DNA of 12,347 nucleotides from JAKJGV01 sp964617565 (GCA_964617565.1 CAZTYH010000083.1:1-12347); one strand, 5' to 3'. Counted from the stretch's first letter, positions 1 through 6,770 are shown. The notes: generated from the letters alone by a model not told the origin. Numbers and translations: made by a program.

Positions 1-1
1 G

Positions 2-712
2 ATCGGTCACGGCGATGCCGTACGTAACTACGTGATGATTGATACTGCGGGCATGCGAAAGGTCGGAAAGGTTCATCAGTCGGTCGAACGATTCAGCGTC
101 TTCCGCGCGGAGAAGAGTATCGAGCGTGCCGATATCGTGTGCCTCATGATCGAGGCCGTCCAGGGGCCGACCGTGCAGGACAAGAAAATCGCGTCGAAGA
201 TTCTCGAATCGCGCAAGGGATGCGTGATCCTCGTGAACAAGTGGGACATGGCCAAGGGCGCGGATGCAGAGGAATACGAGAAAGCACTCCGGCGTGAATT
301 GTTCTTCCTGGACTACGCGCCCATCGTGTTTGCTTCTTCAACCAGCGGTTACAACATTCGCCGGAGCATCGAAGCCATTGACCACGTCGCAGCACAGGTC
401 AGCACGATGCTGCCCACCGGGTTGCTCAACCGCACCCTCCACGATGCGTTCAAGCGCGTGCAACCGCCGGAGGTCAAGGGGCACCGCCTGAAGTTTTACT
501 ACTGCGCGCAGACGGGCGTTCAGCCGCTCTGGTTCCGGATGTTTGTCAACGATCCGCGCCGCATTACGGATGCATATCGAATCTATCTGCAGAAGGCGAT
601 GCGCAGAGCTTTCGGGTTGGAAGGCGCGCCACTCGTCCTCGATTTTCGCTCGAGCCACTCCCTGCGACCGGAAACACATCGCCGCGGCACTCGTCGAACC
701 CCCTCACGCTGA
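2..712 (+). CDS. der: GTPase Der (EngA), C-terminal part; 5' end outside window
   Basis: This is the second G domain and the KH-like C-terminal domain of Der, a double-GTPase needed for 50S ribosomal subunit maturation. The frame is open to the left edge, so the first G domain lies upstream. Visible motifs are DTAG (G3, bases 41-52) followed by the MRKVGKVHQSVERFSV switch-II stretch typical of Der, NKWD (G4, 236-247), and ASSTSGYN in the G5 position, where Ser-Ala is usual. After this come the KH-like segment with PPEVKGHRLKFYYCAQTG and LFVNDP-type (here MFVNDP) signatures, the YRIYLQKAMRRAFG helix, and a short basic tail ending in RGTRRTPSR. The C-terminus is of normal family length. The stop sits inside a small CCTCA/TGAGG hairpin (702-714) that lacks a T-run. 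The family call is firm; only the truncation by the window limits it. Confidence 0.95.
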   Translation: MGHGDAVRNYVMIDTAGMRKVGKVHQSVERFSVFRAEKSIERADIVCLMIEAVQGPTVQDKKIASKILESRKGCVILVNKWDMAKGADAEEYEKALRRELFFLDYAPIVFASSTSGYNIRRSIEAIDHVAAQVSTMLPTGLLNRTLHDAFKRVQPPEVKGHRLKFYYCAQTGVQPLWFRMFVNDPRRITDAYRIYLQKAMRRAFGLEGAPLVLDFRSSHSLRPETHRRGTRRTPSR

Positions 713-756
713 GGAAGAAACAACTATTGCAAGCATCCGGTTGTTTTTCTCTTGCT

Positions 757-813
757 TCGCTATATGTTGGGGTATTTACTGGCCAACGGGGTTGTTTCAC
801 CCATATGTAGTAG
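757..813 (+). promoter_or_regulatory. Pair of NrdR-like boxes upstream of nrdJ
   Basis: Two similar short palindromic sites precede nrdJ: core CTATATGTTG at 760-769 and core CCATATGTAG at 801-810. Against the known NrdR box core (CWATATATWG) they match at 9 and 8 of 10 positions; over the full 16-base consensus the match is weaker (about 11 and 9 of 16). The two cores share ATATGT and lie 41 bases apart, close to four helical turns. NrdR boxes characteristically occur as helically phased pairs upstream of ribonucleotide reductase genes, so position, phasing and core all agree. I could not place a convincing -35/-10 pair. The assignment is an inference from pattern and context; no nrdR gene is in the window. 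Confidence 0.5.
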
Positions 814-880
814 TGTTGGAAGACCTTTTTACGACCTAAAAGACGCTTGGGCAGGAACTTGTAGAAGTGGAGGAAGCAGC

Positions 881-3811
881 ATGTTGGACGCGCGGCAGAC
901 TGTGGATATCCGGGACAGAAAATCATCCGCCCGAACCAGGAAAACAGGAGCAAAGGAAACGCGCGCCCGCCCGGCTGCGCGCGGGGCGACTCCACCTCCA
1001 AGCGGACTCAAAATCAGGCGGGTTTTCAGCACTCCCGGAGTCAGCCCGTTCGACCAGGTTGAGTGGGAGCGTCGCAAGGCCGTTATCGGCGACGAAAAGG
1101 GCAATACAATCTTCGAGCAGGAGAACGTCGAGATTCCAAAGACGTGGTCCATGCTGGCAACGAATGTTGTCGCATCGAAATATTTTTACGGCGAGATCGG
1201 CACCTCGCAGCGCGAATTTTCGCTCCGTCAACTCATTCACCGCGTCGCCCGAACGATTGCCGACTGGGGCATCCAGGATGGCTACTTCGCTACGCCGGAG
1301 GACGGCGAGACGTTCTATAACGAGCTCGTTTTCCTGTGCCTGAATCAATACGGCTCGTTCAATTCCCCGGTGTGGTTCAACTGCGGACTCTACCAGCAAT
1401 ATGGCGTCGGCAAGGGGAATAACGCGGGGACCTACTACTGGAACCAGAAGAAACATGCGATCGCCCGTGCCGCGACGCAGTACGAACACCCGCAGTGTTC
1501 CGCGTGCTTCATCCAGTCCGTGGAAGACACGATGGAAGGCATCATGAGCCTCGCGCACAGCGAAGCGATGCTCTTCAAGTTCGGCAGCGGCACCGGGTCC
1601 GACCTCTCCACGCTGCGCAGCGCGCGCGAAAAGCTGAGCGGCGGCGGCCGCCCCAGCGGTCCGCTTTCCTTCCTCAAGGTGTACGATTCGATCGCCAGCG
1701 TCGTGAAATCGGGCGGCAAGACGCGCCGCGCCGCAAAGATGAACACGCTCAAGTGCTGGCATCCGGATATCAAGGAATTCATCGAGGCGAAGTCCAGCGA
1801 GGAGAAGAAGGCATGGGCCTTGATCGAGCAGGGCTATGCCGGCGACTTCAACGGCGAAGCGTACGGATCGGTTTGCTTCCAGAATGAAAATCTCAGCGTG
1901 CGGCTTACGGACGACTTCATGCGAGCGGTGATCGAAGACCGCGAGTGGACGACGCACTGGGTCACAGACCCCAATCGCGCGGGCCCCAAGTACAAGGCGC
2001 GCGACCTGATGAAGTGGATCGCCGAAGGCACGTGGGTGTGCGGCGATCCGGGCGTACAATATGAAGATACGATTCAGCGCTGGCACACCTGCAAAACCAC
2101 CGCGCCGATCAATTCAAGCAATCCGTGCAGCGAGTACATGTTCCTCGACGACAGCGCGTGCAACCTCGCGTCGCTGAACCTGATGCGTTTCCTGCGCGAG
2201 GACGGCACGTTCGATGTCGAGCGGTTCCGGTCCGCGGTCGAGATTTATATCACCGCGCAGGAAATCCTCGTGGACAACTCCAGCTACCCCACGGATCGCA
2301 TCGCGCTGAACAGCCATCTCTTCCGTCCGCTGGGCCTCGGCTATGCGAATCTCGGCTGCCTGCTCATGGCGCTCGGCATGCCGTACGACAGCGACGAAGG
2401 CCGCGCGCTGGCCGGCGCCGTGACGGGGCTGATGCACTTCAGCGCCTACGCGCAGTCTGCCCGCATTGCCGAACAGCGCGGGACATTCGAAGGTTTCGAG
2501 AAGAACAGGGATACGATGCTGGAAGTACTCCGCATGCATCGCGAGGCAGCCGACAGGATTCCGCAGGCGTGCCCGGACTATCTCCTCAAGGCGGCGAAAA
2601 CCGCGGGCGACGCGGCGGTTTCGCTGGGCAACCGCTTCGGCCTGCGCAACTCGCAGGTGACTGTGCTCGCGCCCACCGGCACGATCGGATTCATGATGGA
2701 TTGCGACACAACCGGCGTCGAACCGGACATCGCGCTCGTGAAGTACAAACTGCTCGCGGGCGGCGGCATGCTGAAAATCGTCAATCGCACCGTACCGATG
2801 GCGTTGCGCCGCATGGGCTATGCCCAACCGCAGATTGACGCCGTGATTGATCATATTGACGAAAACGACACCATTGAAGCCGCGCCCGGCATCAAGGATG
2901 AGCACCTGAAAGTGTTCGATTGCGCCTTCAAGCCGCGCAACGGCAAGCGGTACATCCCGTATTCGGCGCACATCCGCATGATGGCGGCGGTTCAGCCGTT
3001 CCTCTCCGGCGCGATAAGCAAGACGGTGAATATGCCGCACGAGGCGACGGCCGATGAAATCATGCAGACGTACATCGAAGGCTGGAAGCTGGGCCTCAAA
3101 GCGCTGGCGATTTACCGCGATGGCTGCAAGCGAAGCCAGCCCGTGAACACCGGCCGCAAGAAGGACGACGAGAAAGCGGCGGAAGTACCGGCGCCCGGCG
3201 GAAACGGCTCCAAGGCGCGGCCCCTGCGCAGGCGCATGCCGACCACGAGGCAATCCATCACGCACAAATTCGACATCGCGGGACACGAGGGCTATCTCAC
3301 CGTGGGGCTCTATGAAGACGGCAACCCCGGCGAACTGTTCATCACCATGGCGAAGGAAGGCAGCACTGTGGGCGGATTGATGGACTCATTCGGCACCGCC
3401 ATCTCGCTTTGCCTTCAATACGGCGTACCGGTGAAGACGCTCTGCGAAAAATTCGCGCACTCGAGGTTCGAGCCCAGCGGGTTCACAAAGAATCCTGACA
3501 TTCCGATCGCGAAATCGCTCACGGACTACATCTTCCGATGGATGGGCCACACGTTCCTCGAAGGGTTCAAGGCACCCGCGCCGGCGAAGTCGCTGCAACC
3601 GGACAACGGCCATGCCGCGGTCGCGGTCGAGCCAGCCCCCGCCAAGAAAGCGGCGGCCCCGAAGGAAGGTGTGAACGTCCAGGTCCTAGACGCCCAGTTC
3701 AAGGACTTCATGGAAGACGCGCCCGTCTGCGACCAGTGCGGCGCCATTACCGTCCGCAACGGCGCCTGCTACCGCTGCTACAACTGCGGAAACAGCATGG
3801 GCTGTTCGTAG
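881..3811 (+). CDS. nrdJ: Adenosylcobalamin-dependent (class II) ribonucleoside-diphosphate reductase
   Basis: It reduces ribonucleotides to deoxyribonucleotides using an adenosylcobalamin-generated thiyl radical, independently of oxygen. The protein has 976 residues. Active-site features are visible: NPCSE at 414-418 (N414, radical Cys C416, E418), ACNLAS with C427, and QCSACF with C209; C209 and C427 are the expected redox pair by family alignment. The phosphate-binding PTGT is at 598-601 and is followed by the conserved DTTGVEPDIALV. A TSCPD-type domain follows (about 780-890), then an Ala/Pro/Lys-rich linker and a C-terminal cysteine cluster (C950, C953, C963, C966, C969, C975), likely a zinc-ribbon/redox tail that re-reduces the active site. 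The start at 881 is chosen because GGAGGA (869-874) precedes it. An in-frame extension upstream to 752 would cover the NrdR-like boxes and is unlikely to be translated. Length and motifs are typical of long NrdJ. Confidence 0.96.
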   Translation: MLDARQTVDIRDRKSSARTRKTGAKETRARPAARGATPPPSGLKIRRVFSTPGVSPFDQVEWERRKAVIGDEKGNTIFEQENVEIPKTWSMLATNVVASKYFYGEIGTSQREFSLRQLIHRVARTIADWGIQDGYFATPEDGETFYNELVFLCLNQYGSFNSPVWFNCGLYQQYGVGKGNNAGTYYWNQKKHAIARAATQYEHPQCSACFIQSVEDTMEGIMSLAHSEAMLFKFGSGTGSDLSTLRSAREKLSGGGRPSGPLSFLKVYDSIASVVKSGGKTRRAAKMNTLKCWHPDIKEFIEAKSSEEKKAWALIEQGYAGDFNGEAYGSVCFQNENLSVRLTDDFMRAVIEDREWTTHWVTDPNRAGPKYKARDLMKWIAEGTWVCGDPGVQYEDTIQRWHTCKTTAPINSSNPCSEYMFLDDSACNLASLNLMRFLREDGTFDVERFRSAVEIYITAQEILVDNSSYPTDRIALNSHLFRPLGLGYANLGCLLMALGMPYDSDEGRALAGAVTGLMHFSAYAQSARIAEQRGTFEGFEKNRDTMLEVLRMHREAADRIPQACPDYLLKAAKTAGDAAVSLGNRFGLRNSQVTVLAPTGTIGFMMDCDTTGVEPDIALVKYKLLAGGGMLKIVNRTVPMALRRMGYAQPQIDAVIDHIDENDTIEAAPGIKDEHLKVFDCAFKPRNGKRYIPYSAHIRMMAAVQPFLSGAISKTVNMPHEATADEIMQTYIEGWKLGLKALAIYRDGCKRSQPVNTGRKKDDEKAAEVPAPGGNGSKARPLRRRMPTTRQSITHKFDIAGHEGYLTVGLYEDGNPGELFITMAKEGSTVGGLMDSFGTAISLCLQYGVPVKTLCEKFAHSRFEPSGFTKNPDIPIAKSLTDYIFRWMGHTFLEGFKAPAPAKSLQPDNGHAAVAVEPAPAKKAAAPKEGVNVQVLDAQFKDFMEDAPVCDQCGAITVRNGACYRCYNCGNSMGCS

Positions 3812-3887
3812 GAGCGTGGTGATGGGATAATGATTGATTGGCCCGGTTGCCCTATCGCTTCAGGTTTGCTCACGGAACAGAGGAATT

Positions 3888-4358
3888 GTGCAGCGGGAAC
3901 TATCAGAATTTCGCATTTTTCGCGACGAAGATACCGCCGAACTGGAAAGCATGGCGCTTGCGTTGTATCGGGAGGATCCGCCGGGGCATCGGATGTCCCG
4001 GCTTAAAATCCGCCGCACGATCGCCGAATTTTCAAGGCATCCGGACAAGGGTACGATTACGATCATTCATGTTGGTCGCGAAATCATCGGATACGCCATC
4101 GTGGTCCATTTCTGGAGCAACGAATATGGCGGCAACATAGCCTGTCTGGATGAGCTCTATATCAAGCCGGCGTGGCGAAGCCGAGGCGTCGGATCTGGCT
4201 TCTTGAAGCAACTTGCACGGACTTCGGGCCTCAGGGGAATCCATCTTGAAACAACACCGAAGAACAACAGGGCACGCAGGTTTTACTGCCGTCAGGGCTT
4301 CAGGAGGTCAAACAACATACACCTGATTAAAGAAGTGCATCACTCGACAAATATTTGA
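3888..4358 (+). CDS. GNAT-family N-acetyltransferase
   Basis: A 156-residue single-domain GNAT enzyme, expected to move an acetyl group from acetyl-CoA to an amine; the substrate cannot be told. The acetyl-CoA pyrophosphate-binding loop is RSRGVG at residues 97-102, preceded by the beta-4 strand LDELYIKPAW and followed by the helix SGFLKQLAR. Motif B is NRARRFYCRQGF (127-138), with the usual Tyr before the C-terminal strands. I prefer the GTG at 3888, which follows AGAGGA closely (spacing only about 3-4 bases) and gives the normal N-terminus (QRELSEFRIFRDEDTAELESM). An in-frame TTG at 3834 would add 18 residues with no family counterpart and no clear ribosome binding site. It lies 76 bases after nrdJ with no visible terminator between, so it may be read from the same transcript, but no functional link is evident. 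Confidence 0.85.
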   Translation: MQRELSEFRIFRDEDTAELESMALALYREDPPGHRMSRLKIRRTIAEFSRHPDKGTITIIHVGREIIGYAIVVHFWSNEYGGNIACLDELYIKPAWRSRGVGSGFLKQLARTSGLRGIHLETTPKNNRARRFYCRQGFRRSNNIHLIKEVHHSTNI

Positions 4359-4414
4359 CGGAGAGGTCACATCTTACTTGTGAAGGGTGAATTGAGGAAA
4401 AGGAACCCGCAGAA

Positions 4415-4771
4415 ATGCCGGAGCATATCAAGCTTAACAAGGAGCTCGGAATCATCGAAGTCGATTCCCATGATAAAGTGAGCTACGAGGAGGGCATGGC
4501 TTCGCTTGCGTCATTGCAGACCTTGATAGCAGAGACTGACATCAGGAAAGTCCTGGTGGATACTCGTCGGCAGAAGTTCCGTCCAGACTTGTTCAAAGTC
4601 TATGATTTCGCAAAGCGCTTGCCAAGTAGTGTAGAAATCGCGCTTATTGTCTCACAGGAGCAACCTACAGTAGAGGCGATATCCCTTCTTGATGACGTGG
4701 CCCATAACCGTGGTGTCAACGTCAGGATATTCGGCTCGCGTAGCGAAGCGCTTGAGTGGCTTCATTCTTGA
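4415..4771 (+). CDS. Small STAS/SpoIIAA-like protein
   Basis: A 118-residue cytoplasmic protein with no signal peptide or membrane segment. It opens with a beta-strand pair (IKLNKELGIIEVDSHDKVSYEEG, residues 5-27), then a helix, a hydrophobic strand with IRKVLVDTRR (43-52), a second strand VEIALIVSQ (73-81), and ends in VNVRIFGSRSEALEWL (101-116). This alternating order and the closing 'V-x-V/I-F-x-S-x-x-E-A-x-x-W-L' are typical of SpoIIAA-like/STAS single-domain proteins that bind small ligands or protein partners. No canonical anti-sigma-antagonist phosphoserine motif is obvious, so I would not assign a sigma-factor pathway. AGGA at 4401-4404 lies about 10 bases ahead of the ATG. It follows the GNAT gene by 56 bases on the same strand. 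Its base composition is less GC-rich than the flanking housekeeping genes. The fold call is moderate and the function unknown. Confidence 0.65.
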   Translation: MPEHIKLNKELGIIEVDSHDKVSYEEGMASLASLQTLIAETDIRKVLVDTRRQKFRPDLFKVYDFAKRLPSSVEIALIVSQEQPTVEAISLLDDVAHNRGVNVRIFGSRSEALEWLHS

Positions 4772-5110
4772 TCAATCGAAGAGGCGGTCAATCAGGGAAC
4801 CAATCAGAGGCTAAGCTGCGACAACCAATTGGCTGTCAGATGGTTATGTAGATTTTGGCCGTGTTTTTTGGCCTTAGAAGCGATTTTCGGGTGGGGAAAT
4901 GAGCGTCCAAGACAATCTCGAAATGTGATCTCGATGGCCTACTCAAACAAAAGTGCATTCCTCTATTGCCACGAGCTGGTGCGAGTGATGAGTGACGAGA
5001 AAAGGCTTTCCCCTTCTATTTTCACCCCGAGCTAAATTCGCAAGCGCGGTCAAGAAGCACGAAGCGACCTCCGTTATGATCGGCGGCATGAAGTGGAAAG
5101 AGGAGCAACT
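4772..5110. other. AT-richer intergenic region, no convincing gene
   Basis: About 340 bases without a supported gene. One sampled 60-base stretch (4801-4860) has 28 G+C, below the coding flanks. It starts with three CAATC words (4773, 4789, 4801) just after the STAS-like gene, then the interrupted palindrome at 4820-4837, then two GGCC words in a T-rich context (4857-4879). A 68-codon open frame (4829-5035) begins with TTG inside the palindrome, has no ribosome binding site and resembles no family, so I treat it as chance. Near the right end TATGAT (5075-5080) could be a -10 element for the AraC-type gene, but no matching -35 is visible. Confidence 0.5.
4820..4837. repeat. 18-base interrupted palindrome, operator-like
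   Basis: GACAaCCAATTGGcTGTC pairs with itself at 16 of 18 positions; the only mismatch is the symmetric A/C pair. The centre is CCAATTGG. It lies 49 bases after the STAS-like gene stop and 274 bases before the AraC-type start. It has the size and symmetry of a dimeric regulator site and lacks a T-run, so it does not look like an intrinsic terminator. No regulator can be named from the sequence. Confidence 0.35.
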
Positions 5111-6016
5111 GTGCTGACTCACTGGGAGAGAATTAAAGCCGTCGAGAGGATGCAGGCGTACATCGAAGCACACCTCGGCGAGAAGATCACGATGGCGGCG
5201 CTTGCGCGCGTGGCATGCTATTCACAATGGCATGCAGCCCGGACCTTCAAGGAAGTCACAGGAAAATCGCCCTTTGAGTACATCCGGTTGCGCCGCCTCT
5301 CCGCCGCCGCGCAGGCGCTTCGGGACCCCTCGTGCAAGGTCGTGGACGTGGCCTTCGACTTCGTCTTTGATTCTCACGAGGGATTCACCCGGGCTTTCGC
5401 CCGGCAGTTCGGCATGGCACCCTCCCGCTTCCGACGAACAGAATCTCCCGTCCAGCTTTTCATGCCTCCGCAGCTTCGGGAGTGGTACACGCGGAGGCAA
5501 AGAGGAGAAACGTTCATGACGGAGAATAAAAAGCCCGAAGTTGTCTTCATTCAGGTACTCGACAGGCCCGCACGCAAGGCGATCATCAGGCGTGGCCGAA
5601 AAGCCACCCACTACTTCGAATATTGTGAGGAAGTGGGATGCGATGTTTGGGATCAACTCGCAGCCATCCCGAACGCATTGCAGGAGCCGATGGGCATGTG
5701 GCTTCCGCCCAAGCTCCGCGCGCCCGGAACGTCCGAGTACGTTCAGGGCGTTGAAGTTGCGCTGAATTACGACGGGAAAGCGCCCGAAGGGTTCGACGTC
5801 ATTCAACTGCCCGCGTGCAAGATGATGGTATTCCAAGGTCCTCCGTTCGAGGACAAGGACTTTGAGAAAGCAATCGCATCGCTCTGGGATGTGATAAAAT
5901 CCTGCAAGCCGGAAACCTACGGGTTCGCGTGGGCCGATGACGACGGACCACGGTTTCAGCTCCGCCCGGAAGGCTATCGAGGATACATTGAGGGACGTCC
6001 GGTGCGCTCCGTGTAA
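5111..6016 (+). CDS. AraC-family regulator with C-terminal GyrI-like effector-binding domain
   Basis: A 301-residue transcription regulator. Residues about 11-115 form the AraC double helix-turn-helix: VERMQAYIEAHLGEKITMAALARVACYSQWHAARTFKEVTGKSPFEYIRLRRLSAA, then VVDVAFDFVFDSHEGFTRAFARQFGMAPSRFRR. Residues about 140-300 form a GyrI/Rob/BmrR-type effector-binding domain with HYFEYCEEVGCDVW, EPMGMWLPPKLR, GTSEYVQGVEV and the closing EGYRGYIEGRPV. This architecture is known from Rob-like regulators that sense small amphipathic or multidrug-type ligands and control nearby or global genes; the ligand here is unknown. GTG at 5111 is chosen because AGGAG (5101-5105) is 5 bases upstream and because the family begins at THWERI; a GTG at 5093 is the alternative. 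The sequence strongly resembles the version common in Firmicutes, which hints at transfer. An internal translation signal at the domain boundary is listed separately. Confidence 0.93.
   Translation: MLTHWERIKAVERMQAYIEAHLGEKITMAALARVACYSQWHAARTFKEVTGKSPFEYIRLRRLSAAAQALRDPSCKVVDVAFDFVFDSHEGFTRAFARQFGMAPSRFRRTESPVQLFMPPQLREWYTRRQRGETFMTENKKPEVVFIQVLDRPARKAIIRRGRKATHYFEYCEEVGCDVWDQLAAIPNALQEPMGMWLPPKLRAPGTSEYVQGVEVALNYDGKAPEGFDVIQLPACKMMVFQGPPFEDKDFEKAIASLWDVIKSCKPETYGFAWADDDGPRFQLRPEGYRGYIEGRPVRSV
5503..5518 (+). promoter_or_regulatory. Internal ribosome binding site and in-frame ATG at the HTH/GyrI junction
   Basis: Inside the AraC-GyrI gene, AGGAG at 5503-5507 is followed by 8 bases and ATG at 5516-5518, in frame with the gene at codon 136. 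The residue falls between the helix-turn-helix half and the effector-binding half. Use of this start would make a free 166-residue GyrI-like protein beginning MTENKKPEVVFIQV. The signal is as good as the gene's own start. Whether it is used is inference. Confidence 0.45.
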
Positions 6017-6036
6017 CCGCGTTTCCGGGAAAAACA

Positions 6037-6055
6037 TTCGACGCTCAACGTCGAA
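6037..6055. repeat. Perfect 7-bp inverted repeat between AraC gene and secreted-protein gene
   Basis: TTCGACG (6037-6043) and CGTCGAA (6049-6055) are exact reverse complements around a CTCAA loop. It sits 20 bases after the AraC-type stop and 23 bases before the next ATG. On the plus strand no T-run follows; read on the minus strand it is followed by TGTTTTT, terminator-like. It may be a weak hairpin attenuating read-through, or an operator for the downstream gene. Confidence 0.4.
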
Positions 6056-6078
6056 ACACAAGACCGAAGGAAAACAAT

Positions 6079-6585
6079 ATGAAAGCGACACGCTTTGTAC
6101 TGATCCTGATTGCCGCGCTCTTCGTCATACCCGGCACCCCGGCGCATGCGGCGGAACGGGTATCGCGGGATGAGCACAGCCTTGGACGCAAACTGCTGTT
6201 TTACATTCCGAATCGAGTGCTGGACCTCTTCGACATGGTGCGCGTACGTCTGCGCATCGGACCCGGGTTGGCGGCCGGAGTTCGCGCGACGGAGCCGTTG
6301 AGCGTTTACGTCGGCAGCTACGCTTCGGTCTATGCCGGACTGCCAGGCCCCCGCCAGAGGCCCTGGCTCCCGATTCCCGTCGGGCTCGAGACGCACACCG
6401 GGGTGACGGCCAGCGTCGCAGACGCAACCCTCGACGCAGGGATCGGCCCGGACTATTCGCCGACGGAAATCGGCGCCAGCCTTCATCTGCTACTTGTTGG
6501 AGCCGATGTCGGATTTGATCCGATGGAGATTGTAGACTTCCTCGCGGGGTTCATTCTCTTGGACCCTCGCGGCGACGATTTCTGA
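6079..6585 (+). CDS. Exported protein of unknown function
   Basis: A 168-residue protein with a clear Sec signal peptide: basic start MKATR, hydrophobic core FVLILIAALFVIPG, and an AHA|A signal peptidase site giving a mature protein from residue 25. There is no lipobox. The mature part has LGRKLLFYIPNRVLDLFDMVRVRLRIGPGLAAGVRAT (residues 35-71), then VYVGSYASVYAGLPGPR, VGLETHTGVTASVADATLDAGIGP, and a tail VDFLAGFILLDPRGDDF. The alternating glycine-rich short strands suggest a small beta-rich, possibly outer-membrane-associated protein. The PNRxLDLxDxVR-GPG stretch looks like a conserved motif of uncharacterised exported proteins, but I cannot name a domain. AAGGA (6067-6071) is 7 bases before the ATG. 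It follows the AraC-type gene by 62 bases on the same strand and is a candidate target of it. It converges on the lipoprotein gene downstream. Confidence 0.75.
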   Translation: MKATRFVLILIAALFVIPGTPAHAAERVSRDEHSLGRKLLFYIPNRVLDLFDMVRVRLRIGPGLAAGVRATEPLSVYVGSYASVYAGLPGPRQRPWLPIPVGLETHTGVTASVADATLDAGIGPDYSPTEIGASLHLLLVGADVGFDPMEIVDFLAGFILLDPRGDDF

Positions 6586-6663
6586 ACCGTTCGGCAACGA
6601 CTCTACCTCGTTCCACACCTTCACGATCTCGCCGACATCCCGGCTGCTGTTGTCCTTGATATC

Positions 6664-6684
6664 ATGCCGAGCTTGTCGAGGCAT
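6664..6684. repeat. REP-like imperfect palindrome
   Basis: ATGCC (6664-6668) pairs with GGCAT (6680-6684); inside, GA (6669-6670) pairs with TC (6676-6677), leaving a 2-base GA bulge and a GCTTG loop. A GC-rich stem with a small bulge and a GAGCTTGTCGA centre is the form of dispersed REP-like elements seen in many bacterial genomes. Its place between two convergent genes also fits. Only one copy is present in the window, so repetition is not shown here. Confidence 0.45.
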
Positions 6685-6719
6685 CTCCATTCCGGCATTA
6701 CCGACCAGCCCGAGCGTGA

Positions 6720-6770
6720 TTTTTCCAATGCCTGGAAAAACGCCCCGAAAATTTTCCAATGCCTGGAAAA
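6720..6770. repeat. Two tandem copies of a hairpin-forming 19-base sequence, 31 bases apart
   Basis: TTTTCCAATGCCTGGAAAA occurs at 6721-6739 and again at 6752-6770. Each copy is itself an inverted repeat, TTTTCCA / TGGAAAA around ATGCC; the first copy extends to 8 paired bases (TTTTTCCA 6720-6727, TGGAAAAA 6733-6740). The copy centres are 31 bases apart, three helical turns. The second copy ends 3 bases from the stop codon of the minus-strand lipoprotein gene. Between them is CGCCCCGAAAA-type sequence without symmetry. The set lies between convergent genes. A short AT-rich stem makes strong transcription termination doubtful. Other readings are a dispersed repeat family or paired protein-binding sites. 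Confidence 0.8.

Noticed and set aside
702..714. Hairpin CCTCA/TGAGG at the end of der as a terminator
   Set aside because: The 5-base stem is followed by AAGAAACAAC, not T residues.
752..880. N-terminal extension of nrdJ (43 codons)
   Set aside because: It covers the NrdR-like boxes, has no ribosome binding site, and ATG 881 has GGAGGA at good distance.
713..880. Cobalamin riboswitch upstream of nrdJ
   Set aside because: No B12-box-like conserved element seen and the gap is too short for the usual structure; class II reductase genes also need not be under such control.
2114..3286. 390-codon minus-strand open frame opposite nrdJ
   Set aside because: It is a shadow of the GC-rich nrdJ frame: the plus-strand protein has all catalytic motifs, and the antisense product is Arg/His-rich without motifs.
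4829..5035. 68-codon plus-strand open frame
   Set aside because: It starts with TTG inside a palindrome, has no ribosome binding site, and resembles no family.
5222..6091. 289-codon minus-strand open frame opposite the AraC-type gene
   Set aside because: It is antisense to a clearly conserved protein and shows no recognisable domain.
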